Positions 1 through 9,905 of a stretch of DNA of 64,000 nucleotides are shown here, piece by piece; position 1 is the stretch's first letter, and every line of letters starts with the position of its first letter. A model generated the notes under the pieces. It saw only the letters and a program-made list of their open reading frames with translations, did no database searches and was not told where the DNA came from. The position numbers were made by a program, and so were the translations under genes. The DNA lies in assembly GCF_035582795.1 (NCBI RefSeq), contig NC_134368.1, positions 7,293,501-7,357,500 on the forward strand. The letters run 5' to 3'. This DNA comes from Mycteria americana (Eukaryota > Chordata > Aves > Ciconiiformes > Ciconiidae).

Positions 1-255
1 CCCATGCCGGAGAGAACACCCAAAAAAGGTTATCATGACTAATAGCTAAGTTCCCTGCAATGCCTTCGGGGTGTAATGCATCCTCCAAGGCATACCCCAG
101 GGTGATGGTCATGTCCTCCACCCCTCCTGAGGACCTGCCTTGCTTTTCTCCCCTCCCCACCCCACCCTTCATCCCCCAAAGCTGCCGGGGCAGGATGATG
201 CTGGGTGGTGAGCTGGGGGGGGCAGCTCCACCCCATGTCCCCTCCTGCTCTCCAG

Positions 256-345
256 GTGCCTGCAGCCCGCTGGTCTGGATCCCCCTGGCCATCAGCGTCC
301 TGGTCCTCCTGCTGAGCCTGGTCCCCACCGCCTACCGCCTCCACC
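256..345 (+). CDS. CD8B: CD8B transmembrane exon
   Basis: This 90-base exon enters at phase 1 and leaves at phase 1. It carries about 22 hydrophobic residues between Cys-Ser-Pro and Tyr-Arg-Leu-His. Confidence 0.83.
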
Positions 346-502
346 GTAAGCATCCCACCAGCCCCGGGGGACGATGAGGGGTGTGAGGCCCCGGAGAGCC
401 CGGGAGCCTGACGGGGAGCTGGGAGGGGGTCTCTGGGCTGACGGACACCATCTCTCCCCAGGTCTGCGGCGGAGGCTGTGGCTTCGCGTCCACAGGCAGT
501 AA
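256..502 (+). CDS. CD8B: CD8 beta chain, 3' end of gene (last two coding exons, partial)
   Basis: CD8 beta pairs with CD8 alpha on T cells as the co-receptor for MHC class I. Only the end of the gene is here. Exon 256-345 follows a tctccag acceptor and encodes a short juxtamembrane piece starting at Cys-Ser-Pro and a strongly hydrophobic membrane segment; it ends at a gtaagc donor after one base of an Arg codon. Exon 462-502 follows a ccccag acceptor, restores the frame and encodes a 13-residue basic tail (RLRRRLWLRVHRQ) ending in TAA at 500-502. The Cys-Ser-Pro entry into the membrane and the Arg-rich tail without a CxC motif resemble mammalian CD8B, not CD8A. Position directly upstream of CD8A on the same strand agrees. 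The leader, Ig V and hinge exons lie before base 1. Identification rests on this short C-terminus plus synteny. Confidence 0.85.
462..502 (+). CDS. CD8B: CD8B cytoplasmic-tail exon with stop codon
   Basis: Terminal coding exon. It completes the split Arg codon and ends at TAA 500-502. The intron before it is only 116 bases. Confidence 0.82.
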
Positions 503-1404
503 ATCCCACTGGCTTCCCCCACTTCGGGTGGGCAGGGAGAAGCCTACAGATGAAGGACCCTCCCTACAGATGAAGCCTACAGATGAAGGACAGTGCAGGA
601 CCCTCCCCTGCACAGTGCTGAGCCCTGCCTGGATATGACCCAGGAAAGATCTTACAGGGGACAGACATGGGCTTGCACTGCAATACAGACATTTCTTTCC
701 TGCGACGGACCACAACTTTAACGTTTTTCCTTGACACAACAGCTGGCAAAAGGACCGGGCCAGATTCTGCAGCGTGCTGAGCATTTCTCAAAGGGCACCG
801 AGCAGGGCGAACGCCATGGCTGACTGCACTGAGGGCACCAGGGCTGGTGTACCAAAGGGATTCGGATGGGCTGGAAAGATGCTGTGAGCTCCTTGGCTCT
901 CCTCTGTGTTCGTCTGTAGGACAGCACAAAGGTGCTTTTGGTTTGCTCCTGCTAACGCTGGTTGATAAGGCTTTGGTAACGAACATTTTGAGACCAACCG
1001 GCAGACGCAGGGGCGGGTCGCTGCACAGCTTGCAAAGGCCCTGCACAGGCATGTTCGTTAACAATAGTGAATATATCGCTCAGCCATTTTGCTCTGCAGG
1101 CTGGTGTCTCGTGGCCCCGCTCGGCGAGGGAAACGGTTGCGTGGCGAGCAAGGAACCATGGCTTCCGCCCAAGCAAGAGTTAAAGCAGAGCAAAAGCTCC
1201 AGGGAGAGCAGGTCTGGGAGGGTGTCTTCTCCCATGGGAGACTGCAAACAGCCGAGAGTGGGAGTGGAAACCAGACAAAGCGATGTACCCAAGGCCAAAC
1301 ACCTGGTGCAGCCTGAAGGCCAACACCGCCTCTGAGAGCAAACAGAGGCGGCCGGGGGCTGGCCCCGAGCCCAGCAGCACGGCACAGCCGGTGAGAATTG
1401 CCCT

Positions 1405-1610
1405 GAGTGATGCCCGTATGTGCTGAGCTCTGAGCATGCTGAGCCCCGAGCATGCTGAGCCCTGAGAAATGCCCATGTGTGCTGAGCCCCGAGCACCGCT
1501 CACATGTGCTGAGCCGCAAGCGATGTCCGTGCGTGCTGAGCCCCGAGCAACGTCCATGCGTGCTGAGCCCCGAGCGATGCCCATGGATGCTCAGCCCTGA
1601 GTGATGCCAG
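1405..1610. repeat. Degenerate GC-rich minisatellite
   Basis: About 200 bases are built from repeats of a core close to gtgctgagccccgagc, joined by variable gatgcccatg-like linkers. Unit length varies, with 15-16 base short forms and 26-27 base long forms. Copies differ by several substitutions, so the array is old or drifting. Confidence 0.8.
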
Positions 1611-2177
1611 AAGCAGGGTAGGTCTCCCGAGGGATGTTAACAAGGCTCAGCTGCTGCCCGGCGCCGCAAGGCTGATGTGGGGCTGGAAATTCGGCATCTT
1701 GCTGAGTGCAGGCAGTGGGCACTTGGTCTTGGACGCATCCCCAGCCCCACGTCTCTGCTCAAACACAGGCACCAGCACAAGGCTGTATCAGCTACAGTGA
1801 GTGCAAGGGGAAGGTGGCCCAGACACCTCCTGTCCCCAGCATGGGTGGGAAGGGCAGCAGCTACTTTTACCGCTGGGGAAGCAGCAGGGATCTCCTGTCC
1901 TGCACGTTGCATGTGTCCTTACAGCTGCCCGCAAGCAAAGGACTGATGTGGCTCCAGAGTCCCCAGGGTTGGGACAAACACAGACAGGGGAAGAGCTTGC
2001 GCGGGTGTAAAGCATCACAGTGGCACAGCAGCATCCCTCTGGCCTTACCCTCCCCCCCCTCCCAGCCACAGGGAGCTGCCACTCTCCACTTTAATACAGA
2101 TTTTTCTGGAGGGCTTGGTCTCAAATCCAGCCGTGGGTCCTCCTTGCGATGGCTTTTTTTCCCCTAAATGATGCAGT

Positions 2178-2183
2178 AATAAA
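2178..2183 (+). terminator. Candidate polyadenylation signal for CD8B
   Basis: Canonical AATAAA on the CD8B strand. The assignment to CD8B is inferred from position only. Confidence 0.4.
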
Positions 2184-3987
2184 GCTGTCAGCAGACCACG
2201 CTGAGCCAGCTTCCCCAGGCTGCCATGCTCACCCAGGCTCTCAGGCCACCCAGCTGATGGCCGCAGGGCACACAGACCCCATCCCACCAGGGATGCTGCA
2301 GGCAGGGGTCCCCAAGTATCTCTGCTTCCGACACATCATACCAGAGCATATTTTAGCCTCTGCAAAAGCTGAAATGAACTAAACCCACTGTTTTTCTACC
2401 CTGCAAGCATTTGGTGCGCAGAGTTTCACCCCAGGAGCAGATGATGTTTATGATATGTATTTTTTACAGGACAGCTATAAGGAAACATCTTTGAAACTTC
2501 CCATGGGCAAAGGTTTATTCTTTCAAAAACAAAGTTTTTCCCTCTGCCTGCAGCTGCTTTTGAAATCCCAGGTCTGTTTCCCACGCTTGAGGCATCCTCA
2601 CCTTAATGTCCATACCTGCTTCACCTCTCCCACCTCTCGGCCACCACAGGAGATGCCCTCCCATGACCAAGCAGCCGGGGCTGGGGCTGGGCAGCAAAAG
2701 ACAGGCTGCAGCAGCCCAATCCTCCTCTCCCAGGGGAAGGTGAGCAGCCTCAGGGATAACCCTGCCCGGTCCGGTCCGCTCCTCCTCCCTCCCCACACTC
2801 AGGCCATCCCCAGAGTGTCCAACCCTTGCTGAAACCACCCGGGACAGCACTATCTCGCCTCGATAGACTTCAGCCCCTGGATTATCCCAACTGCAATAAT
2901 ACCCATTCAAAGGATGGGGATTTACCCCTTGGCTCTCTGCCCACCAGTGAATAACCGTCACAGGCAGCAAAGAATTTGCTCCACTCCTGAATTCCCCAAT
3001 TTGGCTTCGTTGTTCCTTTGTAAATTATTAAAAAAACCAAAACCCCAACCTCAACATCACCTGCATGCAATGAAAACAGGAGAGTACAGCAACAGTCAAG
3101 GATGCCACATGTCCTGTTGAAACATAGGTTTGGGCAGTTTAGCAATGGAAACGATGAAAAAATTGTAGTAATTCCTATAATCATCAATAGGGTGTTTTAA
3201 GACAGTAAACCTCAGAAAGATTTTAGCAGCAGATTTCACAAATGCAAGAGACAGTGGAAAAAAAAAAAATCACCTCCTGTTTCATAAACTATTTTCCCAG
3301 AGCACGTATAAGACAGAAACAGAAGCACTAATAAAAAGATGCTTTTATGTCTGAGAAAATAAGCCTGGTTCCCTGATATCTGCCACCTCTTTGGTTTTCT
3401 TTCCTACCTCGTCACTGTGATGAGAACACGATGACGAGACCAGCCAAGGTTCAGGGACACCATGCCGCAGCACGTAGGGGGAAAAGGGATGCTTCCATCG
3501 TGAAGACTAATGAGAAAATATTTCTGAGCATCTCTGCTAATAGCACAGTGCCTGGATCCATGGAGGGCGAGATACGGGTAACAGCATCACCCATCGTGAT
3601 GTCACCCCTGCCGCAAAGTCCTGGCAAACAAGCGTCCCTAATTTATTCCTCATTTCCTTCCGAGGATGGACCAGCCTTCTCCCATCTCCCGCTGTCACCC
3701 TCCTCCCCACAGCAAGGAACATCCATACCTAGAAGGAAAAATAATGGGATTTTATATATAACCCCAAACCCTCGCTTGAGTGGTTAATACATGATGTCAC
3801 CTTAAATTACAAAAGAAGACACCACAAAAAATTGAGCAAAGACAAAAGGGCTTTGAATAGGACAGGGAGGGTTTTGCAGATCCATGGGTTTAAGTACAAG
3901 GTGTTACCTCTGTTACGCCCACCCCCACGAATCGTCAGGCAAGGAATTGTAAAAGAGGTAAAAAATTACACGTTGCAATAATCCGCT

Positions 3988-4064
3988 GTTATTATTATTT
4001 TATTATTTTATATTATTTTATATTCTATATATATTCTATATATAGAATATATTCTATATTATTA
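3988..4064. repeat. AT-rich low-complexity block
   Basis: Repeats of tattatttta pass into ttctatatata motifs that are self-complementary and can fold into hairpins. Confidence 0.75.
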
Positions 4065-5014
4065 AAAAAGGCTACAGTTATTCTTTCAATAAACAGTGCA
4101 TGCATATCTTGAAAGCAAAAAATATTCAAGGGACAGAGAGCAGAGCAGAAATACAGGTATTTCAGGCATTGCAGTAAACAGTCTTCACATTTTCGTAAAA
4201 CTTCTGTAAATGGATTAAAAAAAAATTGTCAGTCTTTCCAGAATATCTCAGTTGCTGATCTAATATTGGCAGTGCCCAATTTTTCTTTATTCTTTTAACC
4301 GGCCCAGTCATTTTTATGTGGAGGGCTTGTGTTTTTATAATACAAACAAGTAAATATAAATTGGGTGCAGCTGAAAACATTCAACTGAAAACAAGCTAGT
4401 GACACAAGATTGGAAGTTATATCTGATTTTAAAGCTCCTAAATATATAAAAATGAGCTTTGCAGAGTCATAAACACAGCTGAGCTGGGCACGCTAGCGGA
4501 GAAAGGATGAGTAACAGCTCTACTAAATGATTAAACTTGAATTCCGTGCAAGGGGAAAGGAGAGACATATATCCATGGGTGCTGTTTAAATTACTTCTGA
4601 TTTTTCCTTGGCCAGAACGGCTCCATGCACGGTAGCTACTTATTAAATATCTCCTCCTGGCAGGAAAAACAGATTCACAGCAGGACTTCTAGACATCCAG
4701 ACCAGCCTTGTTGAGTGGGAATTTCTAAATGTCTTTTTCTGCCGCTGACTAAAACCAGATACTTCTCAGAAGCTGCAAAAAAAAAAAAAAATCCCAATTT
4801 TTACTTGCTTCGCCTGAGTCCTGTTGGTGCCCAGACACAGCCATATACACGGACGCCTGAGCAGGGGCACGGGCAAGTCTCTTCCCCGTCTTTCAGAAGC
4901 ACCCAACGCACAAAAGCTCTCCTGCAGCCGCAGCGCACGCCAGCTCACCTGCCTACTCTGCTCTTTCATATAGCAAACAATGTACAGGAACCTTAAATAT
5001 AGAAATATTGTCTC

Positions 5015-5241
5015 ATACATATTGACAGTTGTTTATATTGAATATTTTCTAACTATATATTATTATAATTATATATATATTACAGTTAAATATATATAAT
5101 ATATTCAATATAGTTATAACATTATATATTACATTTAAATATATAACCATATTATAGATATTATTTTTATATATTATGTGCTATGTATAATATCTGTATA
5201 GCTATATATGTGTTATTATATACATATTGACAGTTGTATAG
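5015..5241. repeat. AT-rich block bounded by direct repeats
   Basis: The 18-mer atacatattgacagttgt occurs at 5015-5032 and again at 5220-5237. The similarity continues for about nine more bases with two mismatches. Between the copies is nearly pure A/T sequence with many short inverted repeats. Confidence 0.8.
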
Positions 5242-5368
5242 ATTGACAGATACCAATAGAAAAAAAAAGGGAACAAAACTACCTGCAGGCAGCATAAGTA
5301 CTTCTTGTCCATATTTCCCTGGACTTCATCGCATTTCATTCAATAAACCGGAAGTGGTAATATATTAA

Positions 5369-5394
5369 ATTTCTGGTTTATATAAACCAGAAAT
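5369..5394. repeat. Perfect 26-base palindrome
   Basis: The 13-base left arm atttctggtttat is followed directly by its exact reverse complement. A diverged copy of one arm (aaaccggaagtgg) lies about 45 bases upstream of the matching aaaccagaaatgg at the right arm. Confidence 0.85.
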
Positions 5395-6141
5395 GGTTTC
5401 TTTAATATGATTATAATTTTTATTTAACATTATTTCTAGTTATTAAATATCATTTGCTGAAATAACAAATATTTGTGTATATCAATATTGCGTGCACTCA
5501 GGGCAAGATCTGCAGCTTCTGTGGAATTATATACAAATATTCGTTATTCCAGCATTTATTTAACTGGAACACATATCAGACCAAGTTAAAAATAAATCTG
5601 TACAAGCTATGTACTTTGCTTCTCTACCACCTCGCTATGGGAAAGATTACTTTGAGTTTATACACCAGTGGTTCTCGCACATGAACCAAAACTCTCCCAG
5701 TGCTTTAAATATTTGCAACAGGACAGGAGGGTTAATATTCCTCCCCTGGCCATTCATTCTTTCCACTAAAAGGCTAAGTGAGAAGTTGAACTTAAGATAT
5801 AGAAGTGTATGAAGGGGGACTGCATCGCGCTTTTAAGCAGGGGAATATCATTATTACTGTTTGCACTTTCTGATCTAGTTAATACATTAAAACCAGATGT
5901 GAAACACTCAAAAAAACCCCAATGATGGCATCAGCACAGACTTTTTGCTCTGTCAGGTACAATGTATCTATGTGCTGTTGCAATGTGGATCTCACACAAC
6001 TAACTTAGTTCATTTAACATAAAAACCCAAAAAAACCTAAGATGAGTCACTCACGGAAAGCAGCTGGCAGTCAATATGAAAAGGAAACCTGCTCAAACAG
6101 CAAAGCCCTCTCCATCCTCTCTGAAAAGCTCCTTGCAGGGG

Positions 6142-6652
6142 TCACAGAATCACAGTATCGTATAGGTTGGAAAAGACCTTTAAGATCATTGAGTCCAACC
6201 ATAAACCTAACACTGCCAAAACCACCACTACACCATGTCCCTAAGCACCTCATCCAAACGTCCTTTAAATACCTCCAGGGATGGCGACTCAACCACTTCC
6301 CTGGGCAGCCTGTTCCAATGCTTGATAACCCTCTCGGTGAAGAAAAATTTCCTAATATCCAGTCTAAACCTCCCCTGGCGCAACTTGAGGCCATTTCCTC
6401 TTGTCCTATCACTTGTTACCTGGGAGAAGAGACCGACCCCCACCTCTCTACAACCTCCTTTCAGGCAGTTGTAGAGAGCGATAAGGTCTCCCCTCAGCCT
6501 CCTTTTCTCCAGGCTGAACAACCCCAGTTCCCTCAGCCGCTCCCCATCAGACTTCTGCTCTAGAACCTTCACCAGCTTCGTTGCCCTTCTCTGGACTCAC
6601 TCCAGCCCCTCAATGTCTCTCTTGTAGTGAGGGGCCCAAAACTGAACACAGT
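6142..6652 (-). mobile_element. CR1 LINE 3' fragment (5' truncated)
   Basis: On the minus strand this reads as the last part of CR1 ORF2 followed by the CR1 3' end, with the typical tail of ATTCTGTGA-like octamers at 6142-6160. On the plus strand the usual reverse-complement landmarks appear in order: the tcacagaatcaca start, a gagtccaacc block, a cctccagggatgg block and a ctctggactcactccagc block. Similarity to the CR1 consensus as I know it stops near 6652, where the element is 5' truncated. It does not look active. Confidence 0.92.
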
Positions 6653-8984
6653 TCAGGAGCCCTCAGGCAGCCAGGCTGACGCAGGAGCCCATGACCTCAT
6701 CTCCTTGGCTTTTTTTGGGTCAGGCAATGAGTAAAGGCTGAGTTTTTTCTTTCCCAAACTGGACTGAGCCTCTGCATCACGCAGCAGAAAACCCGATCCT
6801 GCAGAAATCGTGGCTGTCTGCAGGTGAAGTTTTGCAATGTTGAGTTTTTCAAAGGCTTGAGCTTTGCTGGGAAACACCAAAAAATGCCTGATTTCCCCAT
6901 GTAGAGCATGAGGAGCAATGGATGCCTCCAAAGCAAAGCGATGAGCCCACAAGCTGGTGCCAGCCGCCAGCACCCTGCCTGCTGCGGTCAGCCCCACGTC
7001 CCACCCCACACCTTCCTCCACCCTGCAAGCATGATGGAGCAAGCTTTACCCAGCCCCACATGCAAGCCACCTTGTGTTTTTTCTGCTCTTCTTCTCTGCT
7101 CATGGTTAAAACATCCAGACGTGAGGCTGGGCACCAAAATATGGGGTGCAATCAACCTCCCTCCCCAGGAAAACCACCCTCCTCGTGAGGCTGGGCAGGG
7201 AGGTGGGCTGTGGCTTAGGAGACATCTCTGTCCCCAGAGCTACGTGTGTGATCTCACCCACCACATTTCCTGTTGCTCCCTCCCAGCACGGAGAGCCGGG
7301 GCTGCAGGCTGTGCAGGCAGCATGAAGTGCAGCTCAAAACCTCGGTGTCGGGCAGCTGTGTCCGGGTACAGGCAGGGCATCCTCTGAGGAGATGGGTGAG
7401 CACTGCTCCTCCACATCGTGGTGCGGTCCACAGCAGAAACCACAGCCAAGTCCCACCATATCTGACATCTCTTCAGGTACCACCACGGGAGGAGGTGCTG
7501 GGCTGCTGGGGGCCCCGCAGCCGGCTCGCAGGCAGGGTCACGGGCAGAACCGCTGCCATTCCTTAGCAAAGCTCAAGGTGCAATTGTTGTCCAGCGTAAG
7601 CATGAGGTAAACTCACTGGTTGATGTCTCAGGGAGAGGTGCTGGGCTGTGCTGACACCCAGCTACAGGGCTTCAAAACATTATGCCTCAACATCAGCACA
7701 GGATGCAAAATTCAAGCAAGCTGGGATATTTCATATCAGTCTCTTAAAAAAAAATTGAGACAAAATATTCCTGGGGGCTGGGATTGTATATTCCTGCCCT
7801 GAGCAACAAGCTGCAAATGACACTGCTGTTATTAAAATAGATGTCTCAAGTCATCTCAATGCAGGAGGAAACAAGTCAGAGCTGCAGTGGAACAGCCATT
7901 ACTAAAATATACGCCTTTCCTCAGGTCGTTTCGATTTGACTCACCCATCACTACTGTAGCCAGAATAATTTTGATATAATTTAGAAACGTGGGTCACATC
8001 GCACTGCGCAGAGCCCAAGCTGCCATCCCCAAGGAGATGCCAGGGGAAGGCAGCTTCCACCATGCAAATTCCCCTGGTCCCCAAACCTGGGTCCCTCCTC
8101 ACCTCCCCAAAGCTGAGACACAAACTGAGCTAGTTGGCCAGGGTCAAACACCTTTCCTGGCCATTCTCTCTCTTCCAAGAGGCATCCAGGGTGCCCTAGA
8201 CTGTAAAATAGAGAAAGCAAAAACTCACCTGCCTTCTCTGCCCTCTCCCAGCACTAAAGGTGTCTTGCTCGAGGTCCCAGGTAACCACAGAACTTCTCCA
8301 ATGCTCCCTGCTGGAGGGATGAAGGGGTGTGATGCAGCAAAGATGGCCATAGCATCCTCAGTGGTGTCATCGATGGGTGGGCATGCTATGGGGGAGCTGG
8401 TGATACAGCCCTTTCTCCCTTCCCTGTGCTGCTCGTGGCTGCAAAGCGAGCAAGGGAGAGTCCCAAAGGGCTGTGGAAAGAGTCCTGTACCACCACGAGC
8501 AGACAGGGACATGGACACAGGGCCTGCAGGGCTGGGTGCTGCTGCCTTGAAGGACTGGAGCCACATGAAGCTCAAACCATCTCCAACCCATCATCTTCCA
8601 GCTCACACAACCGGAGACACAGGTTGGAAAGCCAGAGGCAGTTCATGTGTATGTATCTCCTGTATGCTGAATGTATACACACCCAGAAGACAGTTTCTTT
8701 CTCTATGCAATAGTAACCACATGAAAGAGTTGGACCCTGCCCTTTTCTCTCACTACCTGCAGGGCAGAGGACAGAGATGTTGGGAGAGCTATGGAGAACC
8801 GCAGGATCCGTTCTTGGGATAAATGTCCTTGTGCAGGGCCAAGAGCTAAGGAAGATTTAAGTGTTCTGCATTAAAGAATGAGATAATTGGAAAATTAATA
8901 GTTTCAGAGGAAATGGATGTGGAGTTTTGTAGCAAATGGCTTCCTTAAAATGACACATTGTAATGAGATCTCATAGTTAAGAAC
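6653..8984. other. Intergenic DNA, no gene recognised
   Basis: GC-moderate sequence with several long but unconvincing open frames. The longest, 8037-8822 (+), is discussed as a finding. No domains or consistent splice signals are seen. Confidence 0.55.
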
Positions 8985-8989
8985 ATGAA

Positions 8990-9905
8990 AATGACTGGTT
9001 TGTTTCAGAGCAAAGGTCTGTCCAGACGACCGTTCCATCTCCAACACTAGCTACGAGCAGATGGCTAAGAAATATAAGGACAAGACAATCATATATGACA
9101 TTTTCCCTCAATATTCAGACTACTTTTAACTAAAAAGATTTCCTGAGCCTGTTGCTATCCATTGAGTAACCCACAATGGGCCTCTCGTCCAAGCATTCGT
9201 CCAGGCTCTGCATCCTCAGTGTCCTTTGCCAGGGACATCCGTGGGTGAAGGATGACTTCATTTGCTTTCAGTCTCACCAACATCAGCTTCATCTGCTGCC
9301 CCTTACTTTCTGTATTGGAAAAGGCAGTGAATGATCAATCCCTCTCCACTCCCTCCCAGCCACTCATGATTCTGGACACCTTTAATATATTACCACTTAA
9401 ATCATGTTTTCAGGCTAAAGAGTCCTAGCCTGCCTACACGAAACCCATCTCAGACCTCTGAACCTCCATTTTGCCCTTCTCTGAACCTTTTCTGGTCCTA
9501 CTACTTCTTTTTTGAGTCCTCTCTTTGAGATGGGGGGGTGAGACCAAGACACAGCATTCAAGGATTTATACAATGCATTGGACCATGCATTGACCAGGGA
9601 TTGGACCATTGGACCATACGATGACATAGCTGTGTTCTCTGTTTTATACCCAGATTCTTTCCTATCTGCTAACATCTGACTTGCTTTTCCTGCTGGGCAC
9701 TGAGTTGATGTTTCCATGGTAGTACCTGTCTTAACCCAAGTTTTCACCCCTGAATGGCAATATTTGGCTCTTTATTATATAGCAAAGCCAGGACTGGTTT
9801 TCCTTGCATGCATCACTTCACATTCACCTACTCCAAATTTCACCTGCCCCTGTATTGCCCAGTCTCTGAAAGATCCTTCTGCAGTTCTATGTTTACAATA
9901 CATAA
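8990..9905 (-). mobile_element. Older CR1 LINE 3' region (diverged subfamily)
   Basis: The plus strand contains, in order, blocks typical of an older avian CR1 in reverse complement: a stretch about a query passing over 'caaaggtctgtccag', a 'gagtaacccacaatgggcc' block, 'aatgatcaatccct', 'ccactcatgattctgg', 'ttttgcccttctctgaacc', 'gagatggggggg' and 'cagcattcaaggatttatac'. Together these follow the known CR1 order with many substitutions and indels. Both edges are approximate. It is clearly older than the copies at 6142 and 25400. Confidence 0.8.

Larger units (their letters stand above)
503..2200 (+). other. CD8B: Probable CD8B 3' untranslated region and downstream DNA
   Basis: No coding exon is seen here. 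The first AATAAA hexamer downstream of the CD8B stop that I found is at 2178-2183, so the 3' UTR may be about 1.7 kb. It includes three near-identical copies of ctacagatgaag (542-590) and the minisatellite at 1405-1610. The true transcript end is not shown by the sequence. Confidence 0.4.
2201..6141. other. Intergenic DNA, no gene recognised
   Basis: Nothing protein-like with splice support is seen. The stretch holds simple A/T tracts, an AT-rich palindromic block near 3988-4064, a second AT-rich block at 5015-5241 and a perfect palindrome at 5369-5394. Confidence 0.6.

Noticed and set aside
1058-1584. Several long minus-strand frames over the minisatellite
   Set aside because: A repeat of non-stop units keeps several overlapping frames open at once; the sequence is repetitive Gly/Ser/Ala/His with no splice or start support.
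6042-6563. Plus-strand frame of 173 codons
   Set aside because: Lies over a CR1 fragment whose coding direction is minus.
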